NCBI RefSeq assembly: GCF_003590095.1
Contig: NC_039478.1
Span: forward strand, 1,426,001 to 1,490,000
DNA: 64,000 nt
DNA from: Trichoplusia ni
Taxonomy: Eukaryota; Arthropoda; Insecta; Lepidoptera; Noctuidae
Reading direction: 5' to 3'
Shown: piece after piece, positions 53,712 through 63,824 of the stretch
Numbering within the stretch: the stretch's first letter is position 1
Layout of the letters: every line of letters starts with the position of its first letter
Translations under genes and position numbers: made by a program
The notes under the pieces: generated by a model
Seen by the model: the letters and a program-made list of their open reading frames with translations, nothing else
What the model was told of the DNA's origin: nothing
The model's database searches: none

Positions 53712-53881
53712 TGTTAGTGAATAGGAACGCAACCATAATATTTTTTTTGTCTATAGTTGTTGTCTCTGCTTTTTGTTAACTTTTTGGTTGCCGCGCTTTC
53801 TATCTGTGTCTTCTGTGTAATAAAACTTCCAAAGTTAAAATACGTTTTAATTATTTATGTACCACAACCACGATTCCTTTA
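53712..53881 (+). repeat. copia 3' LTR
   Basis: 170 bp, identical to the 5' LTR except for one extra A (GTTTTAATT against GTTTTATT). Confidence 0.93.
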
Positions 53882-53886
53882 TAATC

Positions 53887-53960
53887 TCAACAGTATTCCT
53901 TTGTTACTAAGATCTATAATTGCATAAACATTTTTTCTGTACCGATCCTCATTTGGACGA
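53887..53960 (-). CDS. Possible sls exon fragment interrupted by the copia insertion
   Basis: A strong polypyrimidine-AG acceptor (TTTGTTTTTCTGGACCAG) at 53961 is followed by a single open frame to the retrotransposon: RPNEDRYRKNVYAIIDLSNK and a few more residues. The other two frames have stops. The composition is protein-like (charged and aliphatic, unlike the AT-rich intron translations around it). The exon would continue through the target duplication (53882-53886) into the gap and join e1. No domain is recognised and the entry phase (2) cannot be checked. This is inference. Confidence 0.35.
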
Positions 53961-56900
53961 CTGGTCCAGAAAAACAAAAAGAACAATTTACTTGTTTTTT
54001 TTTTCAAATATTTAAGTTTGTAAAGAAAATTAATTGAACGCCAATGACCGGTTAACTGACTGACGTAGAATATTAATCTGATTCAAACGAAACTGTTCGA
54101 AGTGACAGCAAGAGTTTATAGATCTCACGGGAATACCATTCGTCATATTTCGTAAAACTTATGGAGTAGCCAGTTTAAATAGTGGCTAGTTGTAGAAAAT
54201 AATATATCTTAAAAATATTATTACTTACTATAATGGCTTGGATTTTCGTTTGGCGTAAACTGTTACTAAGACCAAAACGTGATAGATGGACCAGAGGGCC
54301 TGATGCCAATGCTTAAAGTTCTATTATAAATATTTTTAAAGACAGTCGGCACGCAACACCACATAAAGTGCTGTTACGGTTGCACAAATACAATAAGATT
54401 ACTCTAAGATATAATCTGGCAGCCTCGAATACAGATGATAAAACTATTGAGGATTTCATTAAAAAAAGTTCTGTGTTTTCTATATATTTTTGAATGGTAC
54501 ACAGTGCTGCGGGTTAAAAAGATAAAATACAATTTATTTTGTGAAAACACTGGTAGGTATATGTTTACAGAAACAGAGGTAGGTATTTTTGTTACATAAG
54601 GTGGTAAAATAAAATCAGGGTAATATGTTTTGCCTGTAATTGGCGTCCATTTTTTTTTGATATATCGAAACCCTCACAATAACTAGTATAAGCATCATTT
54701 AAATATTCATTGAGATTATAGAAACAGGGTTGTGCACTTTTTCTCCAGGTTAGTAACGCGATTGCTTGTTTAAATATACCTAATAGGGCAACATGGAAAA
54801 CGGTACCCCTTTTATTACTCACTACTATGTACTTAAACTATTTTTAGACATATTATAAGAAATAGATTCACTATTATATGAAGAAGAGCTGGGTTTCTGC
54901 AAAATACATGTTTATTAGCAACTAAAGTGATAAACTGTCACCGAATTCTGTCAAGTAACTCCACCCCTAAGATGACCTACTAACCATGTTTTTGTCGATC
55001 ATGTTTGGCATACCCTGAACGCGAGGAGGTAATGTTAGTCTATGCACTGAACTGCATACCAACCGTTTGCTGAATCGTAAACAGATTGTAGATTTAAATT
55101 TTCTATTCATTTATAATTTTTGAATGAATTACAATTTTTCAATATCGGCTTATGTAGAACGCACTTTTGTCTGTCCCAATTTGAATAGTATGCACTTACA
55201 TATGTACATACATACATTAAACTACGAGTATAATAATTATTATGGATATACATAAATGTATTTTTACAATACTTTAAGTCCACATATATGAGTGAAGTAA
55301 CGACTAAGTGTTGTATTACAAAAGCTTTGTAAACTGCTCATTGTTCATATTAGGATTAACAAACAAGAGTCAAGGTTCAATTCGATAATCTGTATTTGGA
55401 ATGTATATTTCTATTGTAGCTTAGATTGTCAACTTCCACCTAGGAATGTTAGAAACTGGCACGTTGCCATTAACCTTCTCAAATTTAGATAACTGAAGTA
55501 CCTACCTAAAATAACAGATACACGTTTAGAAATGAAATATTTAGTATAATTATACCGTCCATGTTTTTATCGCCCTAACAAAATGTATTTCAAAAATAGA
55601 GCGGATTAATTTTGTGTAATATATTTTTTATTTATAACAAAATTGATTCACAAATCAGGTGAACGACATCAGAAACTTGGGAATATTCTTATACATATGT
55701 TATTGCAAATTTGTTACAACGAATTTAAACTGGCGATAGCTTTATTCAAGGGCCAAACTTTGTGCATAAAATAATTTTTGAACAATGTAGAGCTTGAAAG
55801 AGTTGTCGAAAATATGTTGATGGGAAATTTGAAAACAAGTTGCAGTCTAGTAGCTGGCAAAATACTGAATGTAAGCCCCAATGCAAATGGAAATGTACCT
55901 ACGTAGAATTCTGTTGCAAGAGAGTTTGAAAGGTCCAGTGAGCATTCCATTGCGGTTAGTTTTGAGAGGTTCCGTACCTGTATAATCTTTACCTATTTAT
56001 AAAAAGTAAAACGCTGTCTCTCCACCTGATTATCTGTCACCAGGTGACAAATAAAATTGTTACCACCCTTAAATTTATTTCACCCAACCAGTTTTTTTTT
56101 CAAGCTCATTTGAACATAGCCCTAAGTGTCGCGAGTCAGACTCGTACTTGACCGGTTTTAGTTTTCAACATTTATATGAGACTATTAATAAACCGGCCAT
56201 GTATTCGACATAAATAGGGCAAAGACCATCCGAGTCTGACACATGGAAATTAATAGGAAACCAGTACGTTCCATCCATGTCATGTTATTAGGTACACAAG
56301 GTCTGTTAGTGGATACATAAATAATATCGACAGATGGAATAGGAAAGAGGATACCTCCATCAATTACCGTTGCGTAATTTATTACGGATTCGATCATCGT
56401 CGTGGTTTTGTATCAAATGTTGCACTCTATTTTATCCAAATACAAAACAATCACCAGCAGTTAAAAATATACAAATCTCATTTTCTTAAAAAGCTCAGTG
56501 AGAAAATTAACATAATGAAAATAATAAACTGCTTTGGCATGTGAAAGTTTCATTTGTTGAAATAGTTTAGTTGGACTTTTATGCGCAGGTGTTAAAGGTC
56601 TAGGATTTGCTGTCAATGGTGAGACTTATCGCAGCCATACCAGTAAAACAATGGAAATGCGTTTCCTTCCCCATTGTAAACTGCTTTTGTTATAGGTTTT
56701 GTTGATAAACGAATCATAGAATTTTAATATTTCTTGTAGCATTCTGCGTCTCACAAATCGTCCTAGCGCGAGGAATAAATCTCGCTCATATCGCTCGCGG
56801 TGGGTTTTGCATGGTGACTTACCACTTGGCTATCCTGAATTAACAAGCTCCTTAGTCAGCCTAGATTTGTTAGCTGAAACATCCCCAATCCAACTTCGAT

Positions 56901-57835
56901 CAGGCATAAAATACAATTCCAATAGTCAAAATGATTACTTTCATTTATTAATTTGCGGGAGTTTAGACAAGAAGACGCGCCAAAAGATTTTACAAAGTAG
57001 TGATTAATTACGGCTATAGACAAATCAGCTTAATGAGTTGCCAATTCTCACGCCATTAGCCGAAAGTTAACGTTTATTTCTGCATAGTTGGCAATAGATC
57101 ACCATTTCAAGACACCTAAGGTCTATGAGTCATATACCAGATGCTATTAATTTGCTATGGTTTTCGTTGCTCTGTATTGAAGCAGAAGGTTGAACTTTAG
57201 TCCGAAAGGATAAATAACTACAGATTATGTTTCAAACTGGATTCGTACATTTCCTATAAGAATTACTCAAGGTGTCGTTCGCGTGTCATGCACTACATTG
57301 AATCGACTTCGGTTATTCTTTTATACCTCAAATAGGAGTAACAATACACATCTTCTAAATATATGTAAGTATTTTAAGATTCTTAAGAGGTGGTAAAATG
57401 TTATTGCGTGTGCGCGTGAAGACGCCATCGAGGAAGGTCCGAAGCGGAGAAGATCCTAGAGTTTTTGAAAAACTAGTTAGGGACAAGCATTTTTTCGTCA
57501 ACCAGCATTTTTTTTATTTTCGCTCTTTGTGAGGTTTATTTTCAGCCAGATAAAAAAGAAAATTAGGGAATTTAAATACCGCAACCTCATGATACACATC
57601 AATTGAACGCAAAACATGAGTTTACATCTAAAACGATAACTATTTAAGACCAGTTAGGTGTCATCAATATTCACGCTGGAGCGTGTGATTATTTCTCGGT
57701 GAAGGACTCCGCTGGCGTTCTCGTTACTGCTATCATTGATATTAAATTAATGTGATGTTCGACAAATCATATATTTGATGCCATAACACTAGTTTACCTG
57801 ATAACCTAAAAAAATCATTCAAATATCTATCTACT
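53961..57835. other. Non-coding stretch, probably sls intron or intergenic
   Basis: AT-rich, with scattered stops in all frames. Short ORFs (54592-54822 minus; 55714-55950 minus; 56185-56397 minus; 56807-57007 plus) show no recognised domain or splice structure. One old repeat at 55965-56162. Confidence 0.6.
55965..56162 (+). repeat. Degenerate interspersed repeat
   Basis: GTTCCGTACC ... CGCTGTCTCTCCACCTG ... CTGTCACCAGGTGAC ... GAGTCAGACTCGTACTTGAC-CGGTTTT. These words recur in order in a common lepidopteran repeat ('GAGTCCGACTCGCACTTGGCCGG'). The copy is diverged. Confidence 0.6.
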
Positions 57836-58067
57836 AGCTGTTGCCCGCGACTCCTTCCGCGTGGTTAGAAGATATAAGTTATGATTTATACCTGCCCTGT
57901 TTTTTTCACATTTTCCATTGATCTTCGCTTCTATTAGTCGCAGCGTATATACCCTAAAACCTTCCTCGATGAATGGTCTATTCAACACAAAAATATTTTT
58001 TCAATTTGAACCAGTTGTTCCTGAGATTAGCGCGTTCAAACAAACTCTTCAGCTTTATATATTAGTA
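57836..58067 (+). repeat. AGCTGTTGCCCGCGAC family repeat, copy 1
   Basis: Starts AGCTGTTGCCCGCGAC, continues CGCGTGGTTAGAAGATATAA, and ends CAAACAAACTCTTCAGC then TTTATATATTAGTA. A near-full copy of a family abundant in Lepidoptera; transposon class not certain. Confidence 0.75.
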
Positions 58068-60404
58068 CCGATTAGTGTATATATTTTTATATCAGCACAC
58101 TAGCCAAGTTGAAACCTTCCGAATAAAACAGAGCAATTTCAACTTTAACTCAATTAATGTTCGGAGTACATTATACACATTTGCAAATCCTAACGTTTGA
58201 TAATTTTCTCCTTTTTAGCCAGTTTTAAAAGCAAGATTATAAAATATGTTTCTAAAAATAAATTCTTCATTCAGTTCACAGAATAAAAGAGGTTGAACTG
58301 TGAACTTTGCCCGCCCCGCTTAGAGTTTGCCGCGTCGCGTCGTAACATTCATTTTACATGCATAAGCAGAGAGGTGGCTGTTTTTAGATCACACAAACAT
58401 ATGACGGAAAAACATGTTGCATTTTCTGGGAGACGCTTTCTTTTATTTTCTTAATGATGGCATTGATGGCAGTTCGATATAATATAAAATGTCGATACTT
58501 TATTTGTACATCAGTTTGTGTAGGTCTGAGCAATAAAATGAGTAGTAATGTAGTCATCTCCGGGAAGAAAAAAAAGTTATTAAATCGGCTTGTGTTTTTT
58601 TTCACCGCGGCAGTTACGGCTTATCACAGAGCTTGGTTTGAGATATGACGGACGATTAATGAGGAAGTCTATTTCACAGCGATATAATTATGTGGTACTT
58701 CGCATTTCAAAAGACTAAATAAATATATAATGTTCAGAATATTTCTTAAAATTATATTCCTGCGATTCCTTTAAAATATTTAGCAGAATTAGTTGATTTT
58801 AAAAAACACAGTGAATTATTTTATTTGATATCGTTGGGTGTTGAAAGACATAGTAGGCCTGTTATCCATAAGCTTTTAATCCTCGTCTAAGACTAATTCT
58901 GTCTAGATGTACCATGGGTTCAACGACATTTAGTGCTGTACTAAAAAAAAAGACAATTCGTTTTTCAAGAGCTGTCTGTATGGCAAGTTCTAAAAGCAAA
59001 AGGAAAAATATATATATTTTCCAAAAAATATTCAAAAATATAAGACTAATGTTTGCTCTAAATAAATTTACTTTCAATAGTGTATGTTATATCGTTTAAT
59101 TCGACAGCATGTTGAATGTCTGACAAATACGAGAACTGTACGTGTCTAGAAATAACAAACTGTCAACCACTAAAAATTAGTTTCATTGTCCATTGCGGAT
59201 TCTGAGAGCAGCGTAACATTATCTTTCTCTAAATAGCGTTACTTGGATCATATATTAGAGCAGAACTAACAAGTGTTCGTGACAAAACATTAAAATAATT
59301 TTAGAGGAGCGCCTCATCGGCACAGCGCAAAATAGTTTGAACTAATGCCAAGGAAACGGGCAATTTTCCAATGGGATAAAATTTTAATATTGGGCAAAAT
59401 TCTCGAATTGCAGGAAGCAGACGCTGTTTTGATCAAGTTACATAGGGCTTAGTTGATCCTCATTAGTCATATAAGCTATCAAAGGTCACGACGATTGAAT
59501 GAAACGGTATAAAATATAAAAAAATCATGATTTCATAACAATTTGTAAAATTGTATCACGTCCGCTTGTCCGTAGTCCACATTCATGAGTTGGTCGTATT
59601 TTCGTTGCATTAAAAACAAGGCAGCCTACGCTTGTTTTTACATTCGAATCAAACAAATTAACTTTAGCTGTACCGCGAAATCAGTTTTTTAATGTTCGCT
59701 ATGGAATGGGGTTAAAAATGACGACTCTTACGTGTTTGATGTTTGTAAATTATTGACGAATTCGAGCTTTATTTACGACAAGTTTTATGGATCGTAAATA
59801 CTTTTAAAATTAGATTTTGTTCGTTTTGTTGTGACCTTCGGTATTACTGTATTACTTGCCAGGATTTTGAAAATGGGCGGCAGAATATTTATACTAATAT
59901 CAAGTTGATGAATTAACATCGTCGATCCTTAAGCAAAAGATTAATCAGCACCTACGATCATCTAGGAACAGGTTCACTACTAACGTTGGCATAACGTTAA
60001 GCATGTTGCATTTTTTTACTGTCACTGATCATTTTAACTGTCCACTATCATGGCTCCATCTATTCTTATAGCCGGGCAGAACAATAATGACGTTGCTAAG
60101 AAAGACGTTGAGATTGCCCGGTAAATAATGCAAGTATTATAATTTTAGCAACTGGAATTCAGTATTGCATCATAACACGCAAGAATAGTCGCATTTAGCA
60201 CGGATCGCGTTTCTAGGCAACGCCAAGGATATTCTTTTTCTACAGCCATAAACAACTTCGCACGAATGAAATATTTTAGTGGTTGTGAATAAAATGGAAG
60301 AGGTCGAGTCGCGTTTAAAACGAAAACATCACGTTACTAAGTACATGTTTTTGCTGGATTTAGGTACAATGTATATATATAAGTAGATGTATGTTGTTAA
60401 TTAA

Positions 60405-60560
60405 TCAACTCAGACAAATGCGGCCACTGCTGAACATAATCCTCTCCCTCGCTACAAGTTTTTTTCTGGTTTCAAGTCTGAGCTAGCTACCTTTTTTGGT
60501 CATCTTTCTATCAGGCGACCCAAGGACTTGGCAGCTCCAACGGCCAACAGTCCTTGGACA
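60405..60560 (+). repeat. Relic of the 'CCACTGCTGAACATA' dispersed repeat
   Basis: CGGCCACTGCTGAACATAAT and CCTCTCCCTCGC match, with differences, the repeat family at 6612-6702. The rest is decayed. Confidence 0.5.
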
Positions 60561-61259
60561 GGTAATGCAAGGTTTTTTGATCACTAAAGTTGTTGATTGG
60601 ATAATTTCATTTCTGATTTTATCCTTTAAATAAACTCCGAGCACAGCTCGCTAGAAATAAACCGTCTGAAGAGACAATAAATATAATTGAGTAGCTTAGA
60701 GGAACTAAACCTTCAATGTTGTAAAGTTTCATATTTTTCAAATTTATTATTAAAACTCGCAACGTGTGTTGTGGAGAAACCTAGAAGTTTCAGTCAATAA
60801 CAAAAGCGGGCTGGTGCTTAGAACAGATCGCATTATTTAGTAGAATGTCCCATTCTCTGAGTCCAGACGTACTGAATGTTTGATTTAGTTTGCTAGTTAA
60901 GAAGACTGGCGGTAACAAGAATTAATAATGAACACAGGTAACTGAACGATGCATTTCTCGAAGACAAAGGGGGAATCGATGGCCAAGCTCCAAGTTCCCC
61001 CCATCAACGACAAGCAATAAGAGTCTTGTAGACCTCAAACTAAGCGGTCAAAGGAAAAAGGTATTAACTATTGAAAGAGTAGCTGCTACAGGAAATATTC
61101 TTAGATCGGCTTTTTCTTTAATGCTATTAAAAAAGTGATCATTGGAACAAAGTTATCATTCTCATTTTTATGGCTTGCATCCCTATTAATTAAGATTTCA
61201 TTTTTTTTTATTTGTCACATTGTTCCAGCCAGGGACCGGACAACCCCACTTTAGAGTTA

Positions 61260-61435
61260 AGCCGTTTGACAGAGTAACCCGTACACGGGGTAACTCATAT
61301 CGCAGTGTTACCTTTTGTTCGAGTTACATCCTCAAAACCCAGCGAAATGGTTAACACCTTCATTAAGGAACCACGTGAAGGGGTTAACCCCTTCAATAAC
61401 TTAACCCTTTGAAGTGGTTACCTTCACGAAAGGCT
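61260..61435. repeat. Inverted-repeat cluster with a 20-bp palindrome
   Basis: TGAAGGGGTTAACCCCTTCA at 61376-61395 is a perfect palindrome. Around it AGTAACCC/GGGGTAACT and several GGTTAAC/CCTTCA words face each other. It looks like part of a foldback or MITE element. Confidence 0.6.
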
Positions 61436-61640
61436 TTTATTCGTGTTACCCTGAATTACCCACTAAACTTGAGCTCCATACTTGCACCCTAGCGGCCCCT
61501 CATTGCTTTACTAAGACTAAAGCTGATTTTCTTCTATCGCCGACGCGTCGCGCCGCGACTCGCGCCTCTCGGACAAACTACCTACGCGCGAAAGGTCGCG
61601 TCATGTCAGCATGATCAGAAAACCAGCCATATAGGTAGCT

Positions 61641-61830
61641 AGCTGTTGCCCGCGACTTCGTCCGCGTGGTTAGAAGATATAAGTTAGGAATTTTTGAACG
61701 AAAGCCCTCGAAGATTAATATTTTTCCCCGTATTTGCCACATTTTCCATTAAATCTTCGCTCCTATTAGTTGCGTAATTTTATATACCTAGCCTAAAACC
61801 TTCCTCGATTATTGGTCTATTGAACACAAA
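61641..61830 (+). repeat. AGCTGTTGCCCGCGAC family repeat, copy 2
   Basis: Same start as copy 1, with extra internal sequence (GAACGAAAGCCCTCGAAG). It loses similarity after TCTATTGAACACAAAATGAG, so the 3' end is truncated or diverged. Confidence 0.72.
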
Positions 61831-62092
61831 ATGAGATCAAATTTTTTAGATGAAATAATTTATAATAATTTAAAAAAAATCGAAAACAAGATTTTTTTCA
61901 TTTTTTGCATTTTCTGAGAAGATTTGATGGGTGAATTTTCGATCGAAAATTAGTGTTTTTTTATATTAATTCAAAATAAGGTGAAAAAATAAATATTTTT
62001 AATCAAATAAATTACAGCGTACTTGGGACACAAAAAAGTAAGTTTTCACCAAATTTCGTTAGAAAAAATTTTTTTTGTAAAAGATAAAAATA

Positions 62093-62151
62093 AAAATTTA
62101 TGTGAAAAATCCAAAAAACCAAGATTGTCTTGGATTTTTCACATAAATTTT
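62093..62151. repeat. Perfect 22-bp inverted repeat (stem-loop)
   Basis: Arms 62093-62114 and 62130-62151 are exact reverse complements (core TTTATGTGAAAAATCCAA) around a 15-base loop. Confidence 0.85.
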
Positions 62152-62359
62152 GAGGTTATGTGAAAAAAATGTAAACACAAAAGTTTTAGATCTTTTTATT
62201 ACCTACTACTTTGCCATTTGACTTTTTTCGATACGAATTTTACTTTTGCCGGAAATCGGGAAAAACCGTTTTTTACTCTTCAAACGTCACTCCCACCCCT
62301 TTCCCGACCTCAGATCGCCCGTAAATTATTTTTCCTTTCATCCTTATTACATATTACAA

Positions 62360-62490
62360 AACAAAGTCCCCCGCCGCGTCTGTCTGTCTGTCTATTCGCG
62401 ATAAACTAGAAAAGTACTGAACGGATTTTTATGCGGTTTTCAACAATAGATAGAGTAATTCTTGAGGAAGGTTTTAGTGTATAATAAGTT
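62360..62490 (+). repeat. Interspersed repeat ('GTACTGAACGGATTTTTATG' family)
   Basis: CAAAGTCCCCCGCCGCG, a TGTC microsatellite, TTCGCGATAAACT and CTGAACGGATTTTTATGCGG occur in the order typical of a common lepidopteran repeat. Confidence 0.68.
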
Positions 62491-62940
62491 TAGGTTTTGT
62501 GTAAACTGACGATATTACAACGATATTAGTTAAACATGTCGGAAAAAATTAAGCCATTCGAGAGCTTTCCTCGAGAACGCTGCCAAAACCTTTTGAGTTA
62601 CAACAAAACAATGTATGGCGGGTTTGTACCTCTTTAATAGATCTACAAAAAAGTCCGCGGTGGTATATGTCTATCTTCCAAGGATAACCCACAATAACCA
62701 TTTTTATGTGTTTTCTTAATACAGTAAAATTATGGGTTATTTACGAACCTATTTTTAACAATACAGTATTAATCCTTATCCAAATAAATAAGTTAGATAT
62801 ATTATGCATGTAATATAGAACAAAATTGCCTTTTACACTACACCAAAAAAGTTAATAGGTAATGAGTTATCGTAATATTAAAATCTCCGCGCGAGAAATT
62901 AAAAATCGATGAAACGTAGCGAAGATATCGTTGGCATCTA

Positions 62941-63133
62941 TATACTAATATAAAGCTGAAGAGTTTGTTTGTTTGTTTGAACGTTCAAATTGAAAAAATA
63001 TTTTTGTGTTGAATAGACCATTCATCGAGGAAGGTTTCAGGCTATATATCATCACGCTGCGACCAATAGGAGCGAAGAAAAAGTCATAACTTATATCTTC
63101 TAACCACGCAGACGAAGTCGCGGGCAACAGCTT
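62941..63133 (-). repeat. AGCTGTTGCCCGCGAC family repeat, copy 3 (inverted)
   Basis: Reverse orientation: starts TATACTAATATAAAGCTGAA and ends GTCGCGGGCAACAGCTTA. It lies inverted relative to copy 2. Confidence 0.75.
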
Positions 63134-63138
63134 AAATT

Positions 63139-63187
63139 ATAACTTATATCTTCTAACCACGCGGATGAAGTCGCGGGCAACAGCTAG
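63139..63187 (-). repeat. AGCTGTTGCCCGCGAC family repeat, terminal fragment
   Basis: Only the last 49 bp of the element (ACTTATATCTTCTAACCACG to GGCAACAGCTAG), placed a few bases after copy 3 in the same direction: a small tandem end duplication. Confidence 0.72.
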
Positions 63188-63373
63188 TTTCTCTATAAGT
63201 CCTGTATATCTACACTAATATTATAAAGAGGAAAGATTTGTTATTATTTTTATGTTTTAAAACATACATATTAACAAACACTTTCCCCTAAGGTTTACCA
63301 GTCAGATTCTATGACTACAATAAAAGTAGGTCACGTACTTCAACAGAACACGTATTCTGTTCTATGTTTCACG

Positions 63374-63446
63374 GGGGGCGTAGCTCAATGGTTAGAGCGT
63401 TCGCTCAGCAAGCGAGAGGTACCGGGATCAAAACCCGGCGCTCCCA
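63374..63446 (+). tRNA. tRNA-Ala(AGC)-like gene
   Basis: Folds as a 73-nt cloverleaf. The acceptor stem GGGGGCG/CGCTCCC has one G-T pair, with discriminator A at 63446. The D arm is GCTC-AATGGTTA-GAGC. The anticodon arm is TTCGC-TCAGCAA-GCGAG with anticodon AGC, and the T arm is CCGGG-ATCAAAA-CCCGG. The A box (TAGCTCAATGG) is good, and T runs for Pol III termination follow at 63465 and 63473. The sequence closely resembles insect tRNA-Ala. Two oddities are C instead of the near-universal T at position 33 and a changed T loop, so it may be a pseudogene or SINE source rather than a working tRNA. Confidence 0.75.
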
Positions 63447-63570
63447 TGCTTGGGTTGTACAAGGTTTTGTTATTTTTTACGTTTTTTTTTTTCATATTTT
63501 TGCCACATAAAAGTTTTACCCACAAAGTTACGCGAGAATTAAAAGTAGTTGTACAAATAAAGAATATTTT

Positions 63571-63824
63571 TAGTATTATAAAGCTAAAGAGTGTTTGTTT
63601 AGCAAATCTCAGGAACTTCTGGTTCAGTTGAATCTTTTTGTGTTCAATAGAACATTCATTGAGGAAGGTTTTAGGCTACATAACATCACGCTGCAACTAA
63701 TAGGAGCGAAGATATAATGGAAAATGTGGCAAAAACGGGGAAAAATATTCATCTTCGAGGGCTTTGGTTCAAAAATTAGTAACATATCTTCTAACCACGC
63801 GGACGAAGTCGCGGGCAACAGCTT
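63571..63824 (-). repeat. AGCTGTTGCCCGCGAC family repeat, copy 4 (inverted)
   Basis: TAGTATTATAAAGCTAAAGA to GTCGCGGGCAACAGCTTA, including the CTTCGAGGGCTTTGGTTC segment also seen in copy 2. It is a near-full copy in minus orientation. Confidence 0.75.

Larger units (their letters stand above)
49488..53881 (+). mobile_element. Ty1/copia LTR retrotransposon, recent insertion, gag region broken
   Basis: A 4.4-kb element with short LTRs (169 and 170 bp), a primer-binding site matching initiator Met-tRNA, gag with a zinc knuckle, protease, and integrase before reverse transcriptase and RNase H, the copia gene order. The LTRs differ by one A in a T/A run, so the insertion is young. Several frame breaks cluster between about 49.83 and 50.97 kb, while the 2.7-kb pol frame is intact. 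The element lies antisense to sls and is followed by TAATC; only TC is visible on the gap side, consistent with a 5-bp target duplication. Confidence 0.95.
58068..61640. other. Non-coding stretch
   Basis: AT-rich DNA without a convincing gene. Contents noted: a small plus-strand ORF at 60294-60386 with an X-box-like site upstream; a dispersed-repeat relic at 60405-60560; inverted repeats at 61260-61435; a short GC-rich patch at about 61535-61605. No exon of sls is recognised. Confidence 0.55.
61831..62940. other. Non-coding stretch with hairpin and repeat
   Basis: AT-rich. It holds the 22-bp perfect hairpin at 62093-62151 and a repeat copy at 62360-62490. No gene seen. Confidence 0.6.

Noticed and set aside
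54592..54822. 76-codon minus-strand ORF
   Set aside because: Moderately protein-like in part (NLNEYLNDAYTSY), but there is no recognised domain and no good splice borders. Possibly an old transposon fragment.
56807..57007. 66-codon plus-strand ORF
   Set aside because: No domain, no neighbouring exon and no promoter feature; such lengths are expected by chance.
57918..58103. ORFs at 57918-58103, 62945-63127 and 63624-63860
   Set aside because: All lie within copies of the same interspersed repeat and translate its conserved non-coding words.
63311..63631. 106-codon plus-strand ORF
   Set aside because: It is a translation of the tRNA-like gene and flanking AT-rich DNA; no protein evidence.
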